Of a DNA stretch of 64,000 nt, positions 48,602-57,328 are shown in pieces. Numbering within the stretch: position 1 is the stretch's first letter; every line of letters begins with the position of its first letter. A program made the translations under genes and the position numbers. Where the stretch lies: contig CAVWXT010000005.1 in NCBI GenBank assembly GCA_963759115.1, positions 2,776,608-2,840,607 on the forward strand, written 5' to 3'. The notes beneath the pieces were generated by a model. It worked only from the letters and a program-made list of their open reading frames with translations. It was not told the origin of the DNA and did no database searches. This DNA comes from CAVWXT01 sp963759115 (GTDB lineage: Bacteria; Planctomycetota; Planctomycetia; Pirellulales; Thermoguttaceae).

Positions 48602-50108
48602 TGTTGTCAACCAATAGAAATGTCCCCTGTTTTGCGCCAATAGAAATGTCCCGTTACTGTTATGGTTTTCGTCTACCCTAAAGTGGCGTGCTCCGCGAGG
48701 CGAGCGCAGCGAGCCGAAGCGGAGCACGCCACTTTTTCCGCCGGCGGCGGGAGGGGGGCGGAAGGCTCTGGTCGGGCCGCAGCCACTCGCCGGCCGCGCC
48801 AGGGATGGTTCGCGGCAGGCTTGTGCCCCTGACTCGAACCCGTCGGGCCGGTACGCTTGGCCGGCTTTGGCAGCGGTGGGGCCAAGATCGGCGACCAACA
48901 CACTTCGCGCTGGCCAGCGAACACCCGCAGCACGCCGTCCAGCGGTTCGCAGACCGTCACGCGCTGACCGCTCCGAATGAACTCGGCCGTCTCACGCGGC
49001 AATTGCAAGATGCGATTCCGCCAACGCAATGTCCAGTCCTTGGCCACCACCCGCGATTCTTGAATCGACACGATGCGCGCCAGGTCCGTGCCGGCCGATA
49101 GCGGGCGATGCCAGTCCTCCGCCGCCGCCGCCGCCACCGCGAAGCGCGCGTTGAATCCCACCAGAAACGTCTCCTCCAGGAATCGGTTCGCCGACTCCAA
49201 GTCGGAGATCTTCGCGCGCCGCAACGCCTTGACCAGCCGATCCTGAAGCGTTCCGTTCATACGCTCCACACGCCCCTTCGCTTGCGGACTCCGCGCCAGA
49301 ATCGAGCTCCACGTCCAGTTCGCGCATGGCTCGCCCAAACTGCGTTTCTGGCGGGCAATTGTCGAGCAATTCCGCATCCGTCGGCTCACCCTCCGGCCGA
49401 TAAATACTGTGCTGATCCACGTACAGACCGCGCGGCAAGCCGTGCCGCCGGGCGTAACGCTGAAACAAGTCCGACGACGATGCCCATGATTCTTTCTCGT
49501 AGAACCGCGCCGTCACCCTGCCTGTGGCATCGTCGATCATGACCATCAGCACCGCCCAGCCACGCCGCCCCTCGAACCAGTCGTGAAACGAACCGTCCAT
49601 CTGCACCAACTCGCCAAGGTGCTCGCGCCGCGTTCGACGACGACGATGCAGTCGCCGCTTGCGCCGGCGATCCAACAAGCCCGCCTGCAACAGCCACCGC
49701 CGCAGCGTGGTCACCGAGAACCTTCACGCCGTCTTCCTTCTCCAGGCATTCCGCCGCCAACGTCGCCCCGTAATCGGCGTACCGCTCGCGATACAACGCC
49801 AGCGACCGCTGTTTGGTCTTCTCCGGCGAATGCCGATTGGGGGCTCGGCCACGCAGCCGATGTACCAGGCCGGCATCGCCTTCGCTCTGATACCGAGACC
49901 ACGCCCGCTTCGTTTGGCGATAACTCAGCCTCAGCAGTTCGCTCGCCTCGACCAGGGTCATCCCCCCCGTTTTCACCCGACTGAACGCCTCCAGCCGCTT
50001 TCGTTCTTTCCGACTCATCGAAATCGTCCCCATTCTCTCGTTTCCTTTCGGAAACGATCTTAGGGGACATTTCTATTGGTCGCTAATGGGGACAATTCTA
50101 ATGGCGCA
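48602..50108. mobile_element. ISNCY (IS1202-type) insertion element
   Basis: 1507 bp, beginning TG and ending CA. Both ends carry repeated transposase-binding-like units: CCAATAGAAATGTCCC twice at the left (48611 onward) and the complement at the right (about 50066-50081), with a second, imperfect unit at 50091-50103. The 22-bp flanking duplication fits the long target duplications known for IS1202-type elements. Confidence 0.85.
48673..50033 (-). CDS. ISNCY/IS1202-type DDE transposase, two frameshifts
   Basis: From 50033: ISMSRKERKRLEAFSRVKTG, then helix-turn-helix MTLVEASELLRLSYRQTKRA and LVHRLRGRAPNRHSPE. After a frame change near 49725 come TTLRRWLLQAGLL, LGELVQMDGSFHDWFEGR (first aspartate) and GLPRGLYVDQHSIYRPEG (second aspartate). 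After another near 49330 comes SPQAKGRVERMNGTLQDRLV (glutamate), and a C-terminal SH3-like part QLPRETAEFIRSGQRVTV. The three acidic residues of the integrase-like core are all in place. Confidence 0.83.
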
Positions 50109-50130
50109 CGACACCTATTGATTCGCCGGT
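50109..50130. repeat. 22-bp target-site duplication, right copy
   Basis: Exact copy of 48580-48601. It also serves as the right terminal repeat of the surrounding ISAzo13 element. Confidence 0.88.
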
Positions 50131-50190
50131 CCTTAACGCACTAGCCGCATGAAACTTTGTGGAGAAATCCTCAATCCTGAAGGCTAATGG

Positions 50191-50655
50191 CATAATTTGG
50201 GCTGTTCCTATGAGAACGGGCAAGGCGTGCCGCCGAGCCACGAGGAAGCATTGCGCCGGTTCCGCAAAGCTGCGCACCAAGGCTTCGCCCCCGCGCAAGA
50301 TCGCCTACGCACTCTAGGCGAAATGGTGGCAACCAAGACGAGTTGCGAAAAGTTGGCAAGACGGGTCGCCGTCCTCTGCGGCAGCCCGAACTTCGGAATC
50401 GCCTTTCTTCCGCAGAAGCCGGGTTACGATGTCACGTATGTCTATATTGGGTGCGGGCTCATATCGCTTGCCGATGCCTCGGCAACGATCGGCAAGCCTG
50501 ACGCGGTGTATGACAAGGGAGCGAATCTCGCTTGGATCGAACAGGACTGGATATACGTATGTACGGACGGCGAGGCGTGCGTTGAGGTGAAAAAAGAGCG
50601 TCAGCGTAACGCGATCACTATTGACAACAACGGAGTACATTCACGGTCTCGCTAG
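50191..50655 (+). pseudogene. GYF_2-TM-Sel1 protein, C-terminal part
   Basis: Starts HNLGCSYENGQGVPPSHEEA, the continuation of the Sel1 repeat that stops at 45646, followed by RFRKAAHQGFAPAQDRL. The last 105 residues (SPNFGIAFLPQKPGYDVTYV, YIGCGLISLADASATIGKP, YDKGANLAWIEQDWIYVCTD) form a non-repeat domain unknown to me, ending HSRSR. An in-frame TTG at 50197 could in principle start translation but has no good ribosome site. The stretch 50656-50981 after it shows no supported gene. Confidence 0.75.
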
Positions 50656-50981
50656 CCAAAACAACCAACAAGACTGTGGATGAGTGGACAGCGCCGATTC
50701 GTATGCCCGTCAGTTCTAGTGCCACCGGACAGGGACTTCGTGCAGTGCTGCCTTCGGAAGGGCCGTGTACGAGCGATCGCGGATTCTGCGGCGTTGCTTG
50801 GGGGGCTTCCCCTGCACGCAGGCGAGCGGAGCTTCCGGTCGAGTCTCGTTACTTTTCGGCAGCTGGTCGGTGGGCGTTCGCGAAGACGGACGCAACCGCG
50901 GCGGATGGTTCCACGAAGGCGGTGTGCCCCCGAACGATCCCTGTCGCTACCCCCACTCGCCGCGCTAGGAAATACCTCTCC

Positions 50982-51206
50982 TCAGTTCCTCGCCGGGAAG
51001 GGTACACGGGCGACAGCCACGTTGTCGGAAGTCGTCCGCCAGCCGCCGAGTTCGAGCACAGCCTCGGCTTCCACCCCGACCTCCCGGAAGGCGGCTTCGA
51101 CCTGTTCGTGAGACAGCTCGGCAGGGACCAGGGCGACGTAGAAACCGCCCTCGAACTTGGCATGGACTATGAGCATTTTCAACTGACGTTCGCCGCTTGC
51201 TACCAT
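50982..51206 (-). CDS. Small hypothetical protein
   Basis: 74 residues: MVASGERQLKMLIVHAKFEG, then GGFYVALVPAELSHEQVEAA and EAEAVLELGGWRTTSDNVAV. Its start is 3 bases after the stop of the next minus-strand gene, so the pair is an operon. A GxFYVA pattern with a following helix is reminiscent of small antitoxin or HicB-like folds, but this is only an impression. No family recognised. Confidence 0.5.
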   Translation of the reverse strand: MVASGERQLKMLIVHAKFEGGFYVALVPAELSHEQVEAAFREVGVEAEAVLELGGWRTTSDNVAVARVPFPARN

Positions 51207-51209
51207 GTG

Positions 51210-51443
51210 TCATCCTCCGACAGCCTTATATTGCGTCCTGCGATGTTCCTTCCACGACCTCTGCTGTCCCCTCGGGATGTCGCGCCAAGCCTCGGGGATC
51301 ATCCTCACGCTCCGCTTGCCCCGGATCCGTATGCGGACTTCACAGGTCTTGCCGCCGACCTCGATCTCGACCCGGCGATGTTCGTGACTGCCGTTGGCCC
51401 GCCGCTCCTGCTGGGTGCAGGGGTTGCGATAGAGCCGTCCCAT
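51210..51443 (-). CDS. Small basic hypothetical protein
   Basis: 77 residues from ATG 51443, with AGGGAGA about 8 bases upstream. MGRLYRNPCTQQERRANGSH, then VEIEVGGKTCEVRIRIRGKR and MIPEAWRDIPRGQQRSWKE. Very basic with a beta-hairpin-like centre. It precedes the 74-residue gene by 3 bases. The arrangement of two small overlapping-type genes suits a toxin-antitoxin pair, but neither is recognisable as such. Confidence 0.5.
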   Translation of the reverse strand: MGRLYRNPCTQQERRANGSHEHRRVEIEVGGKTCEVRIRIRGKRSVRMIPEAWRDIPRGQQRSWKEHRRTQYKAVGG

Positions 51444-51470
51444 GACCGTTCTCCCTGATGTGAGGAACAC

Positions 51471-52249
51471 GACATGGAAAGACGGCTCGACGGTACTGGG
51501 TCTTCATCTGAGGCTCCATATTGAAAGAACGGCGACCGCGTGCAGGAGAGGGCGGCTCCTGGATGGAACCAACCTCCAGGGGATTCGGGGATATTTTACC
51601 TGTTGAAGGTTCTTGAGGACGCCCTGTTCCGTCCTTATACGGCCTAACCGACGAAGGGCATCTCCTGGCGCGAACCGGGAAGCTGAAGAGATCCTTGGCG
51701 TCCTGCGAGCCGGCATCGGCGGGGTGGCGGGAAAGAGGTGCCGACAGGTCGCATTCGAGACAACGTGCGGGCTGCCTGAGACCACGGCGACACGCCTGCT
51801 GCCGAGCGAGGGCATCGCCCACGCCCTCGTCCGCTACGCCACGGCTCCCCCGTCACCGCATGAAGCCGAGCTCTTGGGCCAAGCACCGCAAGGGAGCAGC
51901 CCTGAGCCTACAAGGGAGCGCGCGAGCCGCAGGAGGCGGGCAAGAACAGCCGCTTATCAGGGGAGGGCGGGCGTTGCCCAGCGACAGGGCGAGCGAACGA
52001 ACCAAGCCTCCCTGCTGTTCGGCAACGCACCCTTAGTTCGTTCGCTCGCACTGGCTTCGGCTCAGGCAATCGCCTGACTTAGCTCGTTCGCACGCAGGCC
52101 GTGCTTGGCAAAATGCGTTGCCGACCAGTTGGTTGTGGGTGGGGAAGGATGTATTTATTGTGGGCTTACAATATAGGACAAGTTTGCACCAGAGCCAACT
52201 CCTGCTTGTCCGCCTCGGGAAGCATGTCGAATGATTCGAGGACGTGGCT
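51471..52249. other. Intergenic stretch with repeats; no supported gene
   Basis: Open frames here lack ribosome sites or recognisable content. GCGAGCGAACGAAC (51989-52002) and an inverted form GTTCGTTCGCTCGC (52036-52049) occur, and the latter is an inverted copy of 54200-54213 beyond the selenoprotein gene. A direct repeat with 54126-54164 lies at 52158-52196. Confidence 0.5.
52158..52196. repeat. Repeat flanking the selenoprotein gene, left copy
   Basis: About 39 bases containing GGCTTACAA and CACCAGAGCC match 54126-54164 in the same orientation with several changes. Together with the GCGAGCGAACGAAC motifs it brackets the 1.7-kb gene between. Confidence 0.5.
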
Positions 52250-53971
52250 CTACGGGGCCTTTTGGAGGTGCCAATCGAGCCCTAGCTGGCCAATCCATTG
52301 CTTGCTTTTCGCGTCCCATTTGAAAGGCAAGTCTCCCTGCAAAACCTCCCCGTCCTTCAATTGCAGTTCATAATGGACCGTTGGCCAGCCGCCCGCGTTT
52401 GCAAAGACCTTGCCAAACTGGACTTCCGCGATGGGATTCGTTTTGAACTTCTTGCACACCCATCGCACCCAGGCGGATCGGCCGTCGCCGCCGGCGTGGT
52501 AGCGCGCGTCCTTCGCCGGAAATTGCTTCCAATCAAGGCTACGTACCCAGTCGCGATCGTAATCGGCGGCACGGATGGCGTCGAAGAGCCGTTGCGCCGC
52601 GACGGTCACATCCGCGGCAGCTTTCCCGGCCTTGCTTTCCACGTCCGCGTGTATAGCCTCGCCCAATTCTCCGCCCAGCTTCTGCAAGGCCGCTATCGCT
52701 TTGACGTGGTCCTCCTCATCATCGTAGTACCACCCGTCCACAATGGTCCCGTTGCGGTCGATGATGTAATTCATCGGCAAGGAACCTGTGTAACCCTCCT
52801 CATAGACCTTCTTCCCGGCGTCCGAAGTGTCGACAATCGCGGGAAACGTCAAGCCCGAGTCACGTATGAAACCCAACGCACGCTGCCTGTCGTCCGTGCC
52901 ATTGAAGCTCAAGACCACCAAGCCCTTGTCTTTGTATCTCATGTAGAGTTCTTGGAGATGACACATCTCCTGGCAGCAGATCGGTCAGCCACGTCTCCAA
53001 AAGTAGAACCACACGACCTTGCCCCGGAAGTCCGAAAGCTTGATCCGCTTTCCGTCGGCCGAAGCCAACTCGAAGTCCGGCGCTTTGGTGCCCGGCGTCA
53101 AGAGTCCGGCGTCTTCGGCAGGCTCCTTCAACTGCGTCCAGCCTTCGAACGGCTTCCAGGCGAACAAGGTATCCGGCATTTCACCGTTCAGGGTCACCGA
53201 GGACCATTCTTCATTTATGACCCCCTCGCCGGAACTCACCCGCACGGTATCTTTCAACCTTCGTGGAAGGTGATCGGCTTTGGAAACCCAAAGGCGCCAG
53301 CTTCGTTGACGCTTCATGAAGCTGACTTCGATCTGGTCGCAGTCTGCGGCGCCAACCTTCTCCGGCGGCAGGATCTTCACACCGTCGAGATATGGTTGAA
53401 GCGTATCGGTGTATCCGTGGAACGTACTGGGATCAAGGACCGTCATCCGCACCTCGGTTCCCAGGTTCGCTATCTCGTGGCTAATCGAGTGCTCTGCCAC
53501 CGCAGCCGGCCGGCTCGTATAGATGTTCAGATGGTTCTTCTCGTACCACTCGCGCAGCCGCACCTCGCTCGCGCCTTGGGGACAGGGCCAGTAGATCCAG
53601 AGATCTTCGCCGTCGCCGACGAGTACTCCACCGTACGCAGGGTCTTTAGTGGATGCTGCTTCGACGCGAAAGTAATTCGGTTTTTTCAACCAGATGCGAT
53701 ACGTGCCGTCGCCGACATAGCCCCTCGCTCCTTTGGTTTCATAATGACTAACGTAAGAGAGTGATTTGGCCTTGCGCATCGCCTCGATCATCTGATTGTA
53801 GAGCGCATGTGCGGCCGGCTCATCGGGGAAGGGCGCGGCCGCAGCATTCGCTTCCTTGTCTGCCGCTTCGATCGGTTGCTTGGCCGTGCCTCCTGCTGGT
53901 TCCTGGGAACTGCACCCGCCAAGGCACAACAACAGAAGCCCGAGGCAGAATGGCAATACTCGATGCGTCAT
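52250..53971 (-). CDS. Probable selenoprotein: lipoprotein with LolA-like domain and redoxin (TlpA/AhpC-TSA-like) domain, Sec at an in-frame TGA
   Basis: 573 residues if TGA (52985-52987) is read as selenocysteine. MTHRVLPFCLGLLLLCLGGC has a lipobox with Cys20. Residues about 50-285 are LolA/DUF2092-like (TYRIWLKKPNYFRVEAAS, VLVGDGEDLWIYWP). About 290-430 are a redoxin fold: GTKAPDFELASADGKRIKLS, DFRGKVVWFYFWRRG, then TGA, then PICCQEMCHLQELYMRY in the same frame and LPMNYIIDRNGTIVDGWYYD. The TGA sits at residue 329, where relatives have the first Cys of CxxC, giving U-P-I-C. A 7-bp hairpin follows at SECIS distance. The last 130 residues are an unknown domain. Read as two stops, neither half would be a working redoxin. 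Likely an envelope thiol/selenol oxidoreductase. Confidence 0.78.
52954..52970 (-). promoter_or_regulatory. Candidate bacterial SECIS hairpin
   Basis: On the minus strand, GGAGATG-TGT-CATCTCC is a perfect 7-bp stem with a 3-base loop. The loop lies about 21 bases after the TGA and has a G as its second base. Bacterial SECIS elements lie in the coding region some 16-37 bases after UGA with a G in the first loop positions, so it fits in both place and form. Confidence 0.7.
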
Positions 53972-54125
53972 AGGTTTTCCCGCGAAAGTCGGCCGTTCGC
54001 TTTGCGCCGATCTTACCTAATCTGGGACAGTCGAGCAAGCGAGACCGCCTGCTGTGGGAAACAAGCGGTCGGCGTTGTCGGTGCTGCCGTTGCGGGTATT
54101 CGGTTGTTTGGTGGAGGTTGCGTTC

Positions 54126-54164
54126 ATTGTTGGCTTACAACAATGACAAAGTTACACCAGAGCC
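54126..54164. repeat. Repeat flanking the selenoprotein gene, right copy
   Basis: Direct copy of 52158-52196. Just beyond it, 54200-54213 reads GCGAGCGAACGAAC and is an inverted copy of 52036-52049, so direct and inverted repeats bracket the gene. Confidence 0.5.
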
Positions 54165-54309
54165 CTTTGGGTCTGGCGGGATGCATCCGCCAGACCCTTG
54201 CGAGCGAACGAACAAAGGGCAGCACCAGCGAGACAGAAAGCCCTTGCGAACGAACTAAGGGTCGGCTCGCCTGCTCCGACCGCCGCGCCCGGCGACTGCT
54301 CCAGCACCT

Positions 54310-54621
54310 CTAATCATCGTCGCCGTCGCCGCAGACCACACGCAACGCAGGGCGAGCCCTGGCGAGGTCTCGTCCGACCCCGCTCCGCTCCTCGATCGAC
54401 GGATACTCCTCCCGCAGTCGGCTCACGAGGTAATCGCACAGCAACGCCGAGGTGGTCTGTTCAATCTCCCCATCGGTGAAGCAGGGCATAAGGAGGCACC
54501 TGATCTCCGGCGATGGCGGATCGGCTTCGCTGAACCCCCAATGGAGCACCAGGTCGGTCCGCGCCAGATACGCGATCGCCTGCCTCGCCAAGTCCGCCCT
54601 CTTTTTCCGGCATCCGCTCAT
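54310..54621 (-). CDS. Hypothetical protein
   Basis: 103 residues from ATG 54621 with GGAGG about 7 bases upstream. MSGCRKKRADLARQAIAYLA, LHWGFSEADPPSPEIRCLLM and LCDYLVSRLREEYPSIEERS are well-behaved, helical sequence, ending in an acidic DGDDD tail. No family recognised. It stands alone between repeat-rich intergenic stretches. Confidence 0.55.
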   Translation of the reverse strand: MSGCRKKRADLARQAIAYLARTDLVLHWGFSEADPPSPEIRCLLMPCFTDGEIEQTTSALLCDYLVSRLREEYPSIEERSGVGRDLARARPALRVVCGDGDDD

Positions 54622-54737
54622 CGTCCGTCCTCCCTGCTTATGTAGATGGCACGATGCCGCTTCTCCAAGCCGTGTCGACGACGATCGTGCGGCACGACCG
54701 ATGGCTGCCAGGCTGCATCCCCTAACCCAAGCACCGC

Positions 54738-55085
54738 CAGGCGAGGAAGCGGTTCCGTCCTTTCGCCCTGCGAGGTCGGCGGGTGCCGCTTCGCCTCCAT
54801 GACCATGTCACCCGTGTCCGGACTCCGAACACGGACCCCCGTGGCGACCCGCCCGGCGAGCGGGACGGCCCGTTCCGGCGACCCGCCCCCTCGTCGTCCG
54901 TCCGGATCGGCGACGAAAACGACGCCTTCCCCGGCTCGCCGGCTCACGGCCGAGGCTTCGGACGACCCCGCCCGATGCGGCCAGCCGGTGTCGGGAACCT
55001 CGTTTCGGACGGCTTTCCAACGACTTGAATCCGAGATGTCTCCCTGCCGGGAGATCAGGCAAGACGGCGAACGGTTGGTTGGGGG
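54738..55085. repeat. Long dispersed repeat, copy A
   Basis: Starts CAGGCGAGGAAGCGGT and ends near CAAGACGGCGAAC. It matches copy B (57329-57830) along most of its length, with an extra segment of about 170 bases in copy B. Both contain the CGTGTTCGGA-type palindrome at the same place. The match crosses frames with small indels, so it is likely a noncoding repeat. Confidence 0.7.
54813..54833. repeat. Palindromic intergenic repeat, copy 3
   Basis: Arms CGTGTCCGGA and TCCGAACACG around one base, one mismatch. Embedded in the long dispersed repeat. Confidence 0.6.
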
Positions 55086-55350
55086 CTGCAATACGAAGGT
55101 ATTGTCGGACCCGCAACCTAGACACTCTCCGACGAGGCAATACGTGCCCACGCGACAGATTAAGACGTGTCAGAATACCACCGAATTCTGGGAACGCTCA
55201 GCGGGAATAGCCGGGGACCCCCGCGCGTGGCACCATCATGATTCTCGTTCGCGCACGGGCGAACAACATGGTCCGGCTGCGGAGTCGAGGCTGCGATAGG
55301 TGATGGCGATTCCTTGACGCTTATCGTATTGCCGCAGTCATTCGGCGATG

Positions 55351-56703
55351 CTACTTCGACGGCATCTCCCCGCGGTAAATCCACCCGGTGTTGTGGGACG
55401 CAATCGAATTGCAATCGAAGCCCGCAAAGTAGAACGCGCGTCCCCGATCTTCCGTGAATGGCGACACCGCGATGGCCCGGACGGCAACCAGCGTCGGTTG
55501 GCGGGGATCGGTCACTTCCGCCAGTTCATAGCTGATCTCTTGCCCATTGGCGCGGCGGATGAAATACCGTGCCTCTGCGGCGAAATACCGGTGGTAGCCT
55601 TCGCGGACAAGCAGCCGCAGCTTGGGCGGCGGCGGCGCTTCCACCACGGCCGGCGGGTAACTCGATTCGCAGCCGAAAAGCCAAACGCCCTCGCCCGTGT
55701 CGGGCATGGAGCAGGGCAACAACTCGTCATAGGCCGCCAGCGCAAACCCCACGCGAACACCCAAACTTCGGCTGAGATAGGCCGGGATGCCCAGTTCGAC
55801 CGTCTCCTTCAATCCCTCGGCCGGATCGAGCCGCCGGACCCTGCTGAGCGCCACGAACCACAGCACCTCGCCGCCGCCCAGCGGGTTGGGCACCGCCGTT
55901 AGGCCACGGATGCCGCAGGGTTTCGTTTCCTGGGGGCAAAAGTACACCTCTTGCCAGGACGGCGACGGGCCATCGGTGCGCCGAAAGATGTGGCGCGAGG
56001 TCGCACAGTAGGCCACCCCATTGCAGTCGCAAAAGCCCATCACCCGCTCATCCTCGGGGGTCTTCAGTTCCGGCTTGCTGAGCCACTTGATGCGGCTTGC
56101 CGCCTCCCGATCGTAAGTCCCGCTCAATACGCCCAGCGTGTCGGTTCCTGCCAGCACATGATCGACCCCGGTGACGCCGTCCCGGTGAAACCCGATTGCC
56201 CGCGTCGTGGTGTACCTGGCAACCGACCCGAGGAGATCGGCAATCCATTTTCCCGTCTCGTCGTCACAACGAAAGACCTGCACTGGCCCCCGCGCCACAT
56301 CGGGGGCCGCCAGCAACATCGGGACGGGGGCGATGCGGTTTCCTTTGCCGTCAGTGCCAAAGGTGATCGCCTTGAGGCTTCCCAACCGGAGGTTATTTTC
56401 GGTGAACTGGTAATCTACCCGCCACTGGCCGTGCGGCGAATCCAGCACGAGCACCTGGCACGCCTTGCGGACGCTGGGATCCTTTTCCATCCACAGGCTG
56501 TTGCCGGCGTAGAGTCGGCCCCGGTAGGGCACCAAGTGCATGATCTCCGTGCCCGCCACGTAGTTGCCGTTGGCGTCGGTGAAGCCGGCCTGCAACGACG
56601 GCTCGAAGGAAAGCCTTGCCAGGGGGGATGTCTCCGCTGCACGAGTGACCGCTGCGATCGCAAAAACGGCCAGACAAACGGAGAAGAAGCTCTTAGAAGA
56701 CAT
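55351..56703 (-). CDS. Secreted protein of unknown function, beta-propeller-like
   Basis: 450 residues from ATG 56703 (MSSKSFFSVCLAVFAIAAVT, a signal peptide ending RAAET). Repeating blocks of about 50 residues with G-x-x-Y-A-G/T and W patterns (YRGRLYAGNSLWMEKDP, VDHVLAGTDTLGVLSGTYD, GVAYCATSRHIFRRTDG, GVWLFGCESSYPPAVVE) suggest a beta-propeller. Several cysteines (FCDCNG, CPQETKPCG) could form disulfides. Function and family are unknown to me. It stands alone between repeat-rich gaps. Confidence 0.72.
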   Translation of the reverse strand: MSSKSFFSVCLAVFAIAAVTRAAETSPLARLSFEPSLQAGFTDANGNYVAGTEIMHLVPYRGRLYAGNSLWMEKDPSVRKACQVLVLDSPHGQWRVDYQFTENNLRLGSLKAITFGTDGKGNRIAPVPMLLAAPDVARGPVQVFRCDDETGKWIADLLGSVARYTTTRAIGFHRDGVTGVDHVLAGTDTLGVLSGTYDREAASRIKWLSKPELKTPEDERVMGFCDCNGVAYCATSRHIFRRTDGPSPSWQEVYFCPQETKPCGIRGLTAVPNPLGGGEVLWFVALSRVRRLDPAEGLKETVELGIPAYLSRSLGVRVGFALAAYDELLPCSMPDTGEGVWLFGCESSYPPAVVEAPPPPKLRLLVREGYHRYFAAEARYFIRRANGQEISYELAEVTDPRQPTLVAVRAIAVSPFTEDRGRAFYFAGFDCNSIASHNTGWIYRGEMPSK

Positions 56704-57328
56704 GAGGATCGTCCTCGGGGCCGGTGGTGCTGATCGCCAACGGCTGTGCATTGTATCGCCTTGTGCAGCGCAGTTCTACGCTAATGCAAGCACGTACCGG
56801 CCTGTGGGAGTCCTGGGGCGGCGATGCCCCAGGGCCACCTGGTCTGCAAGCATCCCAGTAAAGGTATGACCGAGGCGAGACGACCCAAAATACGACCCAT
56901 TTTCGACGCAGACTGACGGCGGGTGCGTACCGACGAGGCGGGCAAGTTCCTCTCCCCTACTTCCGCTTCCGCTCCCCGAAGAGGCTGGGGACGCAGGAGC
57001 CGGGCATGGCGAAGCCTCGTCGCGCCGGGGTTCTCGTGTCTGTCGAAGGAAAGGTCGTCGCTGCGCGTTCGGAACAGCCCGCCCAGGAACCCCGGCTTCA
57101 GGGAGATTCCTCCGGAATCTTTCCGATTTCAGGGCGGCGGGACACGGCTCGCTGTCGACGGTCACGGTCGAGGAGGGGCTGAGCGACCCGGACACGGGTC
57201 GGCGGGAGGGGAACGTGTCCGAGAGGATCCCCAGCTGGCTAAGCGCCGTGTCCTCGGGGACGCCCCGCCGGGGCGGACTTTTCTCGCCCTGCCGCTCGAC
57301 GAAGCGGGGCTCCGTTCCGGCTGTCGGG

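Larger units (their letters stand above)
47259..50132. mobile_element. ISAzo13-family element in the mobile gene, itself interrupted by an ISNCY-type element
   Basis: Inverted repeats GGACCGGCGAATCAATA at 47259 and its complement at the right end (50116-50132), with TTA duplicated on both sides (47256-47258, 50133-50135). Deleting it and one TTA gives QQLNALAA and a stop, a scarless repair. Of its 2874 bases, 1507 are the nested ISNCY element plus a 22-bp duplication. Confidence 0.82.
45647..50190. mobile_element. Unknown mobile element (about 1.67 kb of its own), carrying a nested ISAzo13 and ISNCY element
   Basis: The left boundary follows the Sel1 codons for GPAQ (45646) and the right boundary precedes HNLGCSYENG (50191); joining them restores a Sel1 repeat exactly, so the ends are set by the host frame. 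The left end holds GCGGC-GTA-GCCGC (5-bp hairpin); no long terminal repeats or target duplication are visible. Its one gene starts at 45736 and, apart from the ISAzo13 insertion at 47259-50132, ends at 50152. Not a known family to me. Confidence 0.7.
54622..55350. other. Repeat-rich intergenic stretch; no supported gene
   Basis: Contains one copy of the long dispersed repeat (54738-55085) and the palindrome at 54813-54833. Open frames in it are arginine/glycine-rich and are not conserved in form between the two repeat copies (frames shift), which argues against coding. Confidence 0.55.

Noticed and set aside
45647..50190. Group I or group II intron as explanation of the precise insertion in the Sel1 gene
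   Set aside because: The left border lacks the GTGYG start of group II introns and the T before a group I splice site, and no reverse transcriptase or homing-endonuclease motif is seen.
51613..52077. 154-codon plus-strand frame
   Set aside because: Composed of arginine/serine/proline-rich translation of repeat DNA, without start signals.
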